NCBI RefSeq assembly: GCF_050613185.1
Contig: NZ_CP192511.1
Span: 1,674,001-1,738,000, forward strand
Source of the DNA: Chelonobacter sp050613185
GTDB lineage: Bacteria > Pseudomonadota > Gammaproteobacteria > Enterobacterales > Pasteurellaceae
Length of the DNA: 64,000 bases
Reading direction: 5' to 3'
The translations under genes were made by a program, and so were the position numbers. Positions 1 through 7,804 of the stretch are shown here, in pieces (within the stretch, counting starts at the first letter, position 1; the number at the start of each line of letters is the position of its first letter). The notes under the pieces are model-generated. The model saw nothing but the letters and a program-made list of their open reading frames with translations. It was not told the DNA's origin and made no database searches.

Positions 1-1233
1 ATATTCGCCGGCAACTTTACCGATCACCACCAATTCCGCCAACGAGTTAGAACCCAAACGGTTCGCACCGTGCAAGCCGGAAGAGGCGCACTCGCCCACG
101 GCGAACAAACCTTTGATACGGGTTTCGGCTTGTTGGTTCACTTCGATCCCGCCCATGGTGTAGTGCACCACCGGACGTACCGGAATCGGGGCTTTCGCCG
201 GATCCACGCCTTCATAGGCTTTCGCCAATTCGCAGATAAACGGCAGGCGTTCATGCAGGTATTTCTCACCCAAATGACGCAGATCTAAATGCACCACGTC
301 CACGCCTTTGGCGGTTTTCAGGGTGCGCCCCAAACGCCACTCTTGCCAGAAGGCTTGCGAAACTTTATCGCGCGGCCCCAGTTCCATATATTTGTTTTCC
401 GGTTTCCCGATCGGGGTTTCCGGTCCGAGACCGTAGTCTTGCAGGTACCGATAGCCGTCTTTATTGACCAAAATACCGCCTTCGCCGCGACAACCTTCGG
501 TCATTAAAATCCCGGTATTCGGCAAGCCGGTCGGGTGATATTGTACGAACTCCATATCACGTAACGGCACGCCATGACGATATGCCATCGACAAACCGTC
601 GCCGGTTACGATACCGCCGTTAGTGTTGAAACGGAAGGCTCGGCAACCGCCGCCGGTGGCGATCACCACCGCATTGGCATTAATTTGCACCAAAGTGCCT
701 TCCATCATATTCATTGCGACCACGCCGCGGGCATGACCGTCATCGGTCAAAATATCCAATACGAAGTGTTCGTCGTAACGGATAATTTGCGGGAATTGGA
801 TAGAGGTTTGGAATAAGGTGTGCAACAAGTGGAAACCGGTTTTGTCGGCGGCGAACCATGTCCGTTCGATTTTCATGCCGCCGAAGCGGCGTACATTGAC
901 TTCGCCATCTTCACGGCGGCTCCAAGGGCAGCCCCAACGTTCCAGTTGGGTCATCTCAATCGGCGAATGTTCGACAAAATGTTCGACCACATCTTGTTCG
1001 CACAGCCAGTCACCGCCGGCAACCGTATCGTGGAAATGCTTGTCATAACTATCTTCAGATTTGATGACCGCAGCAGCGCCACCTTCGGCGGCTACAGTAT
1101 GACTACGCATCGGATATACTTTTGATATTAATGCAATTTTCAGGTTAGGATTGGCTTCCGCCGCTGCGATTGCAGCCCGTAAACCACCGCCGCCTGCGCC
1201 CACAATTGCAATATCGACATTAACAGTTTGCAC
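1..1233 (-). CDS. frdA: Fumarate reductase flavoprotein subunit (partial, 3' end off the window)
   Basis: Catalytic subunit of quinol:fumarate reductase, which reduces fumarate to succinate in anaerobic respiration at the inner membrane. 411 codons are visible of a family length near 600; the gene runs off the left edge. The N-terminus has the FAD-binding GAGGGGL (residues 12-18) and the SHTVAAEGG segment whose His45 is the covalent FAD attachment site in the family. HPTG and RGEGG substrate-domain motifs follow. The start is GTG at 1233, preceded by GGAGG at the right spacing; no upstream ATG fits. Divergent from epmA, as in E. coli. Regulation is probably anaerobic (see the FNR-like sites). 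Identification is secure from the translated sequence. Confidence 0.96.
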   Translation of the reverse strand, partial: MQTVNVDIAIVGAGGGGLRAAIAAAEANPNLKIALISKVYPMRSHTVAAEGGAAAVIKSEDSYDKHFHDTVAGGDWLCEQDVVEHFVEHSPIEMTQLERWGCPWSRREDGEVNVRRFGGMKIERTWFAADKTGFHLLHTLFQTSIQFPQIIRYDEHFVLDILTDDGHARGVVAMNMMEGTLVQINANAVVIATGGGCRAFRFNTNGGIVTGDGLSMAYRHGVPLRDMEFVQYHPTGLPNTGILMTEGCRGEGGILVNKDGYRYLQDYGLGPETPIGKPENKYMELGPRDKVSQAFWQEWRLGRTLKTAKGVDVVHLDLRHLGEKYLHERLPFICELAKAYEGVDPAKAPIPVRPVVHYTMGGIEVNQQAETRIKGLFAVGECASSGLHGANRLGSNSLAELVVIGKVAGEY

Positions 1234-1310
1234 GATATTCCTCCAGTTCAGGTATGAGTAAAAGTAAATGATATAACGTCAAAAAGTAAAATGAATAAGG
1301 GTTTGCATTT

Positions 1311-1403
1311 TTGATCAAGGTCATTCTGCCATTTTTTTAATGACAACTTAATTGTTTTTTCCCAAATACGCCGAAAAAGAAAACGTTTCGTGATCTACCT
1401 CAA
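1311..1403 (-). promoter_or_regulatory. Two FNR-like sites upstream of frdA
   Basis: Two 14-mers resemble the FNR consensus TTGAT-N4-ATCAA. Positions 1390-1403 read GTGATCTACCTCAA (4/5 plus 4/5 half-site matches). Positions 1311-1324, read on the frdA strand, give ATGACCTTGATCAA (3/5 plus 5/5). They lie about 80 and 160 bp before the frdA start. Anaerobic FNR activation of frd is known in relatives; here it is inferred from the sites. Confidence 0.5.
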
Positions 1404-1526
1404 AAAAGTTAGTCGATTGAATAACTTACTTTTATGGTCAGGTATTCAGTCTCGCTGAAATGAAGATTCGATTGTCGCATGGCTGGATAATCGATAAAAT
1501 GTGCACCTAATGTTTACGGGCAAGTA

Positions 1527-1693
1527 GATTATTGGCAAAGTCATTGATGAAGTAGCGTAGGGGCGGATTAGATATCCGCCCGTTTACGAAGTGCGGTATA
1601 AGTATTTAATCTGCAATGAAAAAATGCAAAGTGCGGTTCGGGCGGATATCTAATCCGCCCCTACTTTTGCAATTGACTATCTTGCCAATAATC
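1527..1693. repeat. MITE-like inverted-repeat element between frdA and epmA
   Basis: Perfect 25-nt inverted arms lie at 1558-1582 and 1639-1663 (core GGGCGGATTAGATATCCGCC, itself nearly palindromic). Outer, less exact arms extend to GATTATTGGCAA at 1527-1538 and its complement at 1682-1693. The loop carries two uptake signal sequences (1589-1597 and 1629-1637). There is no coding capacity. It looks like a small palindromic mobile or REP-type element; the rest of the 1234-1718 gap holds only the frdA promoter region. Confidence 0.7.
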
Positions 1694-1718
1694 GGACTTT
1701 ATTTTGGATATCATAGTT

Positions 1719-2690
1719 ATGATTTTACAACAGCAATGGCAGCCGAGCGCGCCGATTAAAAACATTATCGCCAGAGCGCGGATTACGGCGGAATTACGCA
1801 GCTTTTTCATTGATCGCGGGCTACTGGAAGTGGAAACGCCGATTTTAAGCGAATACGGCGTCACCGATGTGCATTTGTCGGTGTTTGAAACCCGTTTTAC
1901 CGCGCCATTTCAAGCGCAGGAAAAACCGCTGTTTTTGGGCACAAGCCCGGAATACCACATGAAACGCTTGTTGGCGGCGGGTAGCGGCCCGATTTTTCAG
2001 ATCTGCAAAGTGTTCCGCAATGAAGAGGCCGGACGCCATCACAACCCGGAATTTACCATGTTGGAATGGTACCGACCGCACTTTGATATGTACCGTTTGA
2101 TTAATGAAGTGGATGACTTATTGCAACAGATTTTGGATTGCGAACCGGCGGAATCCTTCAGCTATCAGTTTATTTTTCAGGAATATGTCGGCCTCGATCC
2201 GTTGTCAGCGGAAAAAAGCGAGTTGATTAAAAAAGCCAAAGAACACGGTTTGGTCGGCGCGGAGAATGAGAATCGCGATACCTTATTGCAATTTCTATTC
2301 AGCCAAGTGGTGGAACCGAAAATCGGACAGGACCGACCGACGGCAGTGTACTATTTCCCGACTTCACAAGCGGCATTGGCACAAATCAGTTCGGAGGATC
2401 ATCGGGTTGCCGAACGCTTTGAGTTTTATTATAAAGGGTTGGAATTGGCGAACGGTTTTAATGAACTGACCGACGCAAACGAACAGTTGCACCGTTTTGA
2501 ACGCGACAACAAACAGCGCGCGGCAATGGGGTTGCCGCAACGAGAAATCGATCAACGGTTTATCTCGGCTTTACAGCAAGGAATGCCGCAATGTTCCGGT
2601 GTGGCGCTGGGGGTGGATCGGTTAATGATGATTGCGTTGGGGCAACAAGAGATTGCCGAGGTGATCAGTTTTGGCATTGAGTATGCGTAA
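1719..2690 (+). CDS. epmA: Elongation factor P--(R)-beta-lysine ligase
   Basis: Attaches (R)-beta-lysine to the conserved lysine of EF-P. A class II lysyl-tRNA synthetase paralogue without the anticodon domain: 323 aa against 325 in E. coli. Motif 2 (FRNEEAGRHHNPEFTMLEWY) and motif 3 (GVALGVDRL) are intact, and the C-terminus AEVISFGIEYA is typical. A TTG in the same frame at 1704 would add five residues, but ATG 1719 gives the family start (MILQQQWQPSAP). No strong ribosome binding site is visible for either. Divergent from frdA, as in E. coli. Confidence 0.95.
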   Translation: MILQQQWQPSAPIKNIIARARITAELRSFFIDRGLLEVETPILSEYGVTDVHLSVFETRFTAPFQAQEKPLFLGTSPEYHMKRLLAAGSGPIFQICKVFRNEEAGRHHNPEFTMLEWYRPHFDMYRLINEVDDLLQQILDCEPAESFSYQFIFQEYVGLDPLSAEKSELIKKAKEHGLVGAENENRDTLLQFLFSQVVEPKIGQDRPTAVYYFPTSQAALAQISSEDHRVAERFEFYYKGLELANGFNELTDANEQLHRFERDNKQRAAMGLPQREIDQRFISALQQGMPQCSGVALGVDRLMMIALGQQEIAEVISFGIEYA

Positions 2691-2714
2691 GTCGGTTTTT
2701 GGCTAATCTCTTTT

Positions 2715-2782
2715 CCCCATTTTTCTGGTGAAAAATGCTACTTCCTCCGCTTGCGGAGGGGGGATCCGAAGGACGGAGGGAG
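2715..2782. repeat. CCTCCG/CGGAGG intergenic palindromic repeat, copy 1
   Basis: The stretch CCCCATTTTTCT..GAAAAATG.TACT.CCTCCG..GCGGAGGG, followed by TCCGAAGGACGGAGGGAG, recurs between 55920 and 56190 and in shortened form at 58077-58125. It is built of two GC-rich palindromes and codes for nothing. It separates epmA from uppP and could act as a terminator or an mRNA-end stabiliser. Confidence 0.7.
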
Positions 2783-2826
2783 AATTTATCAATCAATGAA
2801 CAGGTTAATTCAAAAAAGGAAACAAC

Positions 2827-3630
2827 ATGTCAGAATTATTTATTGCTGCGATTTTAGGGATCGTTGAAGGCTTGACCGAGTTTTTGCCGGTGTCTTCGAC
2901 CGGACATTTGATTATCGCCGCACATTTTTTAGGTTTCACCGGCGAAAAAGCGTCGACTTTTGAGGTGATTATTCAGTTAGGTTCGATTCTTGCGGTGGTG
3001 GTGGTATTTTGGCGCAAAATGTTCGGCTTAATCGGCATTCATTTCGGCGTCAAACCCGATCACAGCCAACCGCACTTGACCCTATTGCATATTATTTTAG
3101 GCATGATTCCGGCGGTGGTGATCGGCTTGGCGTTTCACAGCACGATTAAATCATGGTTCAATGTTGAAAACGTCATCTACTCTTTAGTCATCGGTGGTAT
3201 TTTATTATTGATTGCGGAAAAATTCCGCCCGCGCGTCACGGCAAATACGGTCGATCAAATCAGCTATAAACAAGCGTTTGCCATCGGCGTGTTCCAATGT
3301 CTTGCCTTATCTCCGGGCTTCTCCCGTTCCGGCGCCACGATTTCCGGCGGCTTGTTGATGGGCGTGGGACGTCATGCGGCGGCGGAATACTCCTTTATGC
3401 TTGCCGTGCCGATGATGATGGGCGCCACCGTGTTGGATCTGTATAAAAGCTGGCACTTTCTTTCCCTCGACGATTTGCCGATGTTTGCCGTCGGTTTCGT
3501 GATGGCGTTTATCGTGGCGATGTTAGCGATTAAATGGCTGCTCAACCTGATTAGACGTATTTCCTTCGTACCGTTCGCAATTTACCGTTTTGTGGTGGCG
3601 ATAGTGTTGTATTTTGTGTTTCTTTATTAA
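2827..3630 (+). CDS. uppP: Undecaprenyl-diphosphatase
   Basis: Inner-membrane phosphatase (BacA family) that recycles undecaprenyl diphosphate to the monophosphate carrier used for peptidoglycan and surface polysaccharide synthesis; overexpression in relatives gives bacitracin resistance. 267 aa, close to the 273 aa of E. coli. The active-site segment EGLTEFLPVSSTGHL (residues 14-28) and PGFSRSGATISGG (about 163-175) are intact, and the protein is almost wholly hydrophobic helices. AAGGA lies before the ATG. It stands alone, flanked by a repeat and a gene-poor stretch. Confidence 0.96.
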   Translation: MSELFIAAILGIVEGLTEFLPVSSTGHLIIAAHFLGFTGEKASTFEVIIQLGSILAVVVVFWRKMFGLIGIHFGVKPDHSQPHLTLLHIILGMIPAVVIGLAFHSTIKSWFNVENVIYSLVIGGILLLIAEKFRPRVTANTVDQISYKQAFAIGVFQCLALSPGFSRSGATISGGLLMGVGRHAAAEYSFMLAVPMMMGATVLDLYKSWHFLSLDDLPMFAVGFVMAFIVAMLAIKWLLNLIRRISFVPFAIYRFVVAIVLYFVFLY

Positions 3631-3680
3631 TTAGCCATTTATCATCAACATAGTTAATCAAAAGAGCGGTTCGCTTTCTG

Positions 3681-3730
3681 ATCTGCACCCCAAAAGTTGG
3701 ACTAAATCTCCAACTCAGTAAGGTGCAGAT
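3681..3730. repeat. Dyad repeat resembling an IS end
   Basis: ATCTGCACC at 3681 pairs with GGTGCAGAT ending at 3730, and an inner AGTTGGA/TCCAACT pair is nested inside. The string CTGCACCCCAAAAGTTGGAC resembles terminal repeats of IS3-family (IS150 group) elements. No transposase is nearby, so it would be a remnant or a solo end. The IS resemblance is from memory. Confidence 0.45.
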
Positions 3731-3805
3731 TTTTATTTAAGACGTTATTTTGATAAAATTAATAATAACCAATCAAATCTTCTCAATTGTATTTTATTGT
3801 ATAGC

Positions 3806-3855
3806 TGTCTTGTCTTGTCTTGTCTTGTCTTGTCTTGTCTTGTCTTGTCTTGTCT
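3806..3855. repeat. Pentanucleotide microsatellite (TGTCT)x10
   Basis: Ten perfect, uninterrupted tandem TGTCT units (AGACA on the minus strand). Uninterrupted short tandem repeats of this length in Pasteurellaceae are typical hypermutable contingency loci. No clear gene spans it: plus-strand frames stop within about 60 bases after the tract, and the minus strand offers only a 41-codon frame starting near 3909. It lies about 600 bp before flp1. Confidence 0.95.
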
Positions 3856-4349
3856 ATTGAAAATGGCGAATTGGTAAATAAATTTACTCCATTTTTTTGT
3901 TGCCGCATGTTGGTGTAAGCTTTAAATCCATATTTGACGCGGTATGGTTAATTATCTTTGGCGCTCCAATTAACGAGGAAGTCTCACTGGATACCAAAAA
4001 ACAAGCATTTAAAGTAATCTATAGTATGCTTATAGTAAATTAATTTCCGTTAATTTTATGTTTTGTTAATGTATTGGGGTGTTTTTGGGGTGAAAATTTC
4101 ACATTTGACGATTTATTTGCAAATAATGTTTTTAAAATACAAATTCACTAACTCCATTTATTTTGATTTTATTAACTATGCGTTAGTTTTATTTGATTTG
4201 AATGTTAGCTGACTTTTTTCTGACAATCACATGCTATGATTTCGCCAGACTAAATTTATCTATAATTAGTTTTGTTTGGCGACAGTAAATTCAGTGTTGT
4301 GAGTTTTGTGAATTGTGTCAACGAAAATTTCATCTTGATCTATTGTTTT

Positions 4350-4384
4350 TTATTTTAAAAGTTATTTTAAAAGTTATTTTAAAG
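4350..4384. repeat. Three tandem AT-rich 12-mers before flp1
   Basis: TTATTTTAAAAG at 4350-4361 and 4362-4373, then an 11-base copy lacking one A at 4374-4384. It ends 68 bp before the flp1 start, where a promoter or upstream AT element would sit. Helically spaced A/T tracts of this kind could bind H-NS-like proteins or an activator; that part is inference. Confidence 0.7.
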
Positions 4385-4452
4385 TACGGTTTTTGTTGCC
4401 TAAAAATATTTTTAACGATGGATAAGAATGGAATGAAAAGGAATCGCACCGA

Positions 4453-4680
4453 ATGAAATATATACCTTTAATATGGCTAGCTAAAATAAAAATTACATTT
4501 CATACATTTAAGAAAAACCAATCCGGAGTCACGGCAATTGAGTATAGTTTGATTGCACTTGCAATAACAGCCTTAGTGGTTGTCGCGCTTTTCTATAATG
4601 GCGGTTCGGTAATTAGTGCATATACAGAAAAATTTACCCAGTTGGCAGATTTGGTTCAGAAGGCATTAACTGATAGTTAA
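4453..4680 (+). CDS. flp1: Flp-type prepilin (first copy)
   Basis: Type IVb pilin precursor, 75 aa, the structural subunit class of tad pili. A leader of about 25 residues ends in QSG; cleavage before V26 would leave a mature protein beginning VTAIEYSLIA, with the Glu+5/Tyr+6 pair diagnostic of Flp pilins, then one hydrophobic helix and a short polar tail (FTQLADLVQKALTDS). The leader is longer than in flp2. A GGAAT ribosome site lies upstream. Two tandem flp genes are also known in Aggregatibacter; which is the major pilin cannot be told from sequence, but flp2 has the more canonical leader. Confidence 0.93.
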   Translation: MKYIPLIWLAKIKITFHTFKKNQSGVTAIEYSLIALAITALVVVALFYNGGSVISAYTEKFTQLADLVQKALTDS

Positions 4681-4793
4681 GATTGTTTGACAGAATATCA
4701 ATATTGGATAAGCAATGATTCATGGGTGTTTATCGAGTATTGCATATAACGCAACTTGTTTCATTATCAATAATTGAAATCAGTTGTCAGGCT

Positions 4794-4826
4794 TCCCGCT
4801 CAAGGGGATTTTTTTATTTTTTAGTT
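4794..4826 (+). terminator. Weak hairpin with T-run between flp1 and flp2
   Basis: A short TCCC/GGGA stem around 4796-4811 is followed by a run of Ts. The stem is weak, so partial termination or none is likely. It would allow unequal flp1 and flp2 output. Confidence 0.35.
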
Positions 4827-4845
4827 CTTAAGGAAAACACAATTT

Positions 4846-5103
4846 ATGTTAACGAATATTAAAAGTGCGGTTTCTCGCTTAAAAAGAAACGAAAAAGGGG
4901 TAACGGCGATTGAGTATGGCTTGATTGCGGTTGCGGTTGCGGTTTTAGTGGTTGCGGTATTTTATAGTGATACCGGATTTATCAAAAAATTACAAGGCAA
5001 ATTTGACACCCTAACGACACAAGTAGAAGGTGCAAAATTGGATACTGATAAGAATGGTGGTACTGGTGGTACTGGTGGTACTGGTACTGACACGAACCCG
5101 TAA
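4846..5103 (+). CDS. flp2: Flp-type prepilin (second copy) with GGT-repeat tail
   Basis: Type IVb prepilin, 85 aa. Leader MLTNIKSAVSRLKRNEKG is cleaved after Gly18 by TadV; the mature start VTAIEYGLIAVAVAVLVVAV is the canonical Flp helix with Glu+5 and Tyr+6. The C-terminus is unusual: after KLDTDKN it has a Gly-Gly-Thr repeat encoded by three perfect copies of a 9-base unit (GGTGGTACT, 5056-5082), then GTGTDTNP. Such in-frame repeats can change tail length by slippage. AAGGAAAA lies before the ATG. Probably the main pilin. Confidence 0.94.
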   Translation: MLTNIKSAVSRLKRNEKGVTAIEYGLIAVAVAVLVVAVFYSDTGFIKKLQGKFDTLTTQVEGAKLDTDKNGGTGGTGGTGTDTNP

Positions 5104-5120
5104 TTATTTTTAACATACTC

Positions 5121-5150
5121 AGGAATAAATATTTTCGGATATTTATTCCT
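5121..5150 (+). promoter_or_regulatory. Strong hairpin between flp2 and tadV
   Basis: AGGAATAAATAT (5121-5132) and its exact complement (5139-5150) form a perfect 12-bp stem with a 6-nt loop, 13 bp before tadV. There is no T-run. The position suits an mRNA processing or stabilising element that keeps pilin message in excess over machinery message. Confidence 0.6.
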
Positions 5151-5163
5151 GTTTGGACAAACG

Positions 5164-5598
5164 ATGACATTTTACTATGTGCAACAAAGTTTGTTATTAA
5201 TCATAGTGGTATTACTGATGATAGTCAGTTGGACGGATATCAGTCAACGAATTATCAGTAATACCACTGTATTAACTTTACTGATTTTTATTGTGCCATT
5301 TAGTTTTTTATTTTACGGCGAAGTATTTTTCAGTAATGCGTTATATAGCTTGGCTGTCGGCTTTGTTATTTTTTATTTCGGAATTATCGGTGGTGGTGAT
5401 GTCAAACTGATTACGGTATTGATGTTGGCAACACCGACAACCCAAATCGTACCATTTCTTTTTTTAACTTCTTTGGTCGGTTTGCTGTTAGTGATTATCG
5501 GCTGGATTTTCTTTCGCCGTTCGATTAAAGAAAATGGTTTGCCGTACGGAGTGGCAATTGCCGCCGGCTTTTTATTAACCCTTTGGGGAATGAATTGA
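5164..5598 (+). CDS. tadV: Flp prepilin peptidase
   Basis: Inner-membrane aspartic protease (A24 family) that cleaves the leaders of Flp prepilins and of the TadE/TadF pseudopilins. 144 aa, the short form without the methylase domain. Catalytic aspartates are Asp25 (SWTDISQRIISN) and Asp79 (GGGDVK), both in their family contexts, with several membrane helices around them. It follows the two pilin genes and precedes the secretin genes, the order known from Aggregatibacter. More AT-rich than the downstream tad genes. Confidence 0.94.
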   Translation: MTFYYVQQSLLLIIVVLLMIVSWTDISQRIISNTTVLTLLIFIVPFSFLFYGEVFFSNALYSLAVGFVIFYFGIIGGGDVKLITVLMLATPTTQIVPFLFLTSLVGLLLVIIGWIFFRRSIKENGLPYGVAIAAGFLLTLWGMN

Positions 5599-5622
5599 TT
5601 TTTAAAGATTAGGATTCGGATA

Positions 5623-6408
5623 ATGAATTACCGCATATTGTTTGTCATTTCTTTAATAATTATTGCCGTTGGTTTTGGCGGTTTGTTTTTAATCGGCGAT
5701 CAGCAACCGGTTGTGCTAGAGCAAAATCAAAGTGCGGTACAACCGGTGGCAGAAGCCAAAAAAGAAAAAACGATTACCGTTGCACTTGCAACAACGGCAT
5801 TAGAAGCCGGGCGCATTTTGCGTAAAAGTGATTATAGTCTGCGTGAAATAACGGTTAATGCAGATGATGAAGAAATGTTGCAACAACTTAAAACTGATGT
5901 TTTATCACTGTTTAAAGCCGATCAGCCGCTATCACTCGAAGGCTTTTTATTAACGGAGAATATTGAAGCCGGCAGCCGTTTAAATACCGATATCTTGATT
6001 TCACCAAATGATAGTCGTTTTTTCTTTGAAAGCTTAGACAACGGGCAAGTGGCTTATCGTGTCTATATCGGCAATGGGCATCAATTTTTATTAGAGTCAT
6101 TGCATGCGGGAAATACAGCGACATTGTATCTGCAACATATCAATTATCAATTTTCGCGTGAAAATAAAGATAACCGCCGCGTTGATGAAGTGGTGAAAAA
6201 TTTGGAAATTTTAACCGTTGAACGTTTTCAAGCCGAAAGTGCGGTTGAGAAAGAATATGCCGGTTATGTTACGTTAAAAATGGATACCTCCGATTTATTG
6301 AAAATTTTCCGTTTACCGCCAGGGGCAAGATTATTGCCGATTCCGCAAGAAAAATCGAATACGCCAATAAATAATCGCGGTATCTTTATTCGTACATTGA
6401 GAGGTTGA
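5623..6408 (+). CDS. rcpC: Flp pilus assembly protein RcpC/CpaB
   Basis: CpaB/RcpC-family protein, 261 aa, thought to sit in the periplasm and help gate or stabilise the outer-membrane secretin. One N-terminal membrane anchor (residues 4-25) precedes a SAF-type domain (about 50-125: TVALATTALEAGRILRKSDY). An uptake signal sequence lies inside the reading frame near 5713. Ends 1 bp before rcpA. The start ATG has GGAT upstream. No anomaly. Confidence 0.9.
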   Translation: MNYRILFVISLIIIAVGFGGLFLIGDQQPVVLEQNQSAVQPVAEAKKEKTITVALATTALEAGRILRKSDYSLREITVNADDEEMLQQLKTDVLSLFKADQPLSLEGFLLTENIEAGSRLNTDILISPNDSRFFFESLDNGQVAYRVYIGNGHQFLLESLHAGNTATLYLQHINYQFSRENKDNRRVDEVVKNLEILTVERFQAESAVEKEYAGYVTLKMDTSDLLKIFRLPPGARLLPIPQEKSNTPINNRGIFIRTLRG

Positions 6409-6409
6409 G

Positions 6410-7804
6410 ATGTCAAGAAATACGTCAACGCTAACGAGAGTTCTAAATCCTATCATTATTTGGTTAGTGCTGTTGTTCTGTATGAATGTTAGTGTCAGTT
6501 ATGCTGCCAATATTACATTAGCAGTCGGAGAAACCCGCACAATCAAATCTAACGTAAAAATTGATACGATTTTCGGTTCGAACCCGGATATTGCCGATTA
6601 CGAAATCTTAGATGACTACAGCTATATTATTTATGCTAAAAATGAAGGACGGGCTGAAGTCGGCACTTATAATGAAGCGGGAGAAGTGACGAATAAGGAT
6701 ACGATCACCGTCAATGGATTACTGACGTCAATTAATGATTTAGGTGATACCAATGCGCAAATTCGTGCTCGTTTTCCACAAAGTAAATTATCCGTACAAA
6801 AAGTCGGTAAAGCTTATTTAATTGAGGGAGAAGCGGAGTCGGAAGTCGAACGGGAAGAAATTACCCGCATTGTCGGGGAAGCGTTAGGGGCTGGAAAATC
6901 GGTGCGTAGTACTAACTTGAATGGTGAAGCCGTACCTTTTTTAGAGAAAGCAGAATATGCCGGTGTGGTTGATCATTCACAGTTTAATGAGACTACGCAG
7001 ATTAATGTCAAATTGTCAGTGGTGGAGGTGAATAAAGACTTCTCGGAAAGTATCGGCATTAATTGGAGCAACCTCAGCGGCTCGGTGATCGGCGGTTTTA
7101 CCAGTTTAACCACAAACGCCAACACTGCCAGAGGTGGGTATTATGGCAAAATTGATGCCAACAGTTTTAATGCCTTTATCAATGCGCTGAATAATCAATC
7201 CAATGCGCGGATTTTAGCCGAACCGAATGTGTCGATGATCTCAGGCGAAACCGCCAATTTATTGGTGGGAGGGCAAATTCCGTTTGCCAGCCGTGATAAA
7301 GACGGCACCACCATTACCTATAAAGATTTTGGGGTACAGCTGGCAGTTGGGGCAAAAATTCAAAAAAATAACCGTATCCGTATGATTTTAGGACAAGAGG
7401 TTAGCAGTATTGCCGGTTCGTATAATTATGAAGTGGGCAATGTGCCGTATTTCAACACCCGCCGTTCCAAATCCACGATTGAATTGGCGGATGGCGAAAG
7501 TTTTATTTTAGGCGGTTTGCTCAGTTCGGAAGATATTGAGGGATTGTCGAAACTGCCGATTCTGGGCGATATTCCGATTCTAGGCGCCTTTTTCCGCCAT
7601 GCCACGACCGAGCGACGCAATAAAGAGTTGGTGATTATCGCCACCGTCAACACCGTGCGTCCGTTGAATCGCGAGCAGATCGAATATCCGACTTTTGAAC
7701 GCACCGGCACGCTAGAACGCTTTTTTAATTTCACGCCGGTGAAAGACGGTTTCCAAAAAACCTTGGCAACGAATTTCTTAGAAAGAGGCGGATTTATTCA
7801 ATGA
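6410..7804 (+). CDS. rcpA: Flp pilus secretin RcpA/CpaC
   Basis: Outer-membrane secretin through which the Flp pilus leaves the cell, 464 aa. A signal peptide ends near residue 32 (SYAA-NITLAVGE). The N-terminal CpaC-type domain (about 34-105) is followed by a BON-like segment and the C-terminal secretin domain (about 190-415) with the conserved ILAEPNVSMISGETANLLVGG and SFILGGLLSSE stretches. The last four bases overlap rcpB (ATGA), implying coupled translation. Confidence 0.95.
   Translation: MSRNTSTLTRVLNPIIIWLVLLFCMNVSVSYAANITLAVGETRTIKSNVKIDTIFGSNPDIADYEILDDYSYIIYAKNEGRAEVGTYNEAGEVTNKDTITVNGLLTSINDLGDTNAQIRARFPQSKLSVQKVGKAYLIEGEAESEVEREEITRIVGEALGAGKSVRSTNLNGEAVPFLEKAEYAGVVDHSQFNETTQINVKLSVVEVNKDFSESIGINWSNLSGSVIGGFTSLTTNANTARGGYYGKIDANSFNAFINALNNQSNARILAEPNVSMISGETANLLVGGQIPFASRDKDGTTITYKDFGVQLAVGAKIQKNNRIRMILGQEVSSIAGSYNYEVGNVPYFNTRRSKSTIELADGESFILGGLLSSEDIEGLSKLPILGDIPILGAFFRHATTERRNKELVIIATVNTVRPLNREQIEYPTFERTGTLERFFNFTPVKDGFQKTLATNFLERGGFIQ

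Larger units (their letters stand above)
3631..4452. other. AT-rich intergenic stretch upstream of the Flp pilus locus
   Basis: 820 bp with no convincing gene. It holds, in order: a dyad repeat resembling an insertion-sequence end (3681-3730), a pentanucleotide tract (3806-3855), a short open frame 3882-4043 on the plus strand that could be the eroded 3' end of a gene (it ends ...KVIYSMLIVN), and three tandem 12-mers (4350-4384) just before flp1. I could not assign the open frame to a family; it has no ATG until near its end and no ribosome site. Confidence 0.6.

Noticed and set aside
70..1125. Several plus-strand open frames
   Set aside because: They are antisense to frdA, whose minus-strand translation is clearly the real protein.
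3785..3911. 41-codon minus-strand frame through the AGACA repeats
   Set aside because: Lacks a ribosome site and any recognisable domain; kept only as a possibility in the microsatellite finding.
4218..4240. flp promoter with CTGACA and TATGAT
   Set aside because: The boxes are only 9 bp apart, too close for a normal promoter, so it was not annotated.
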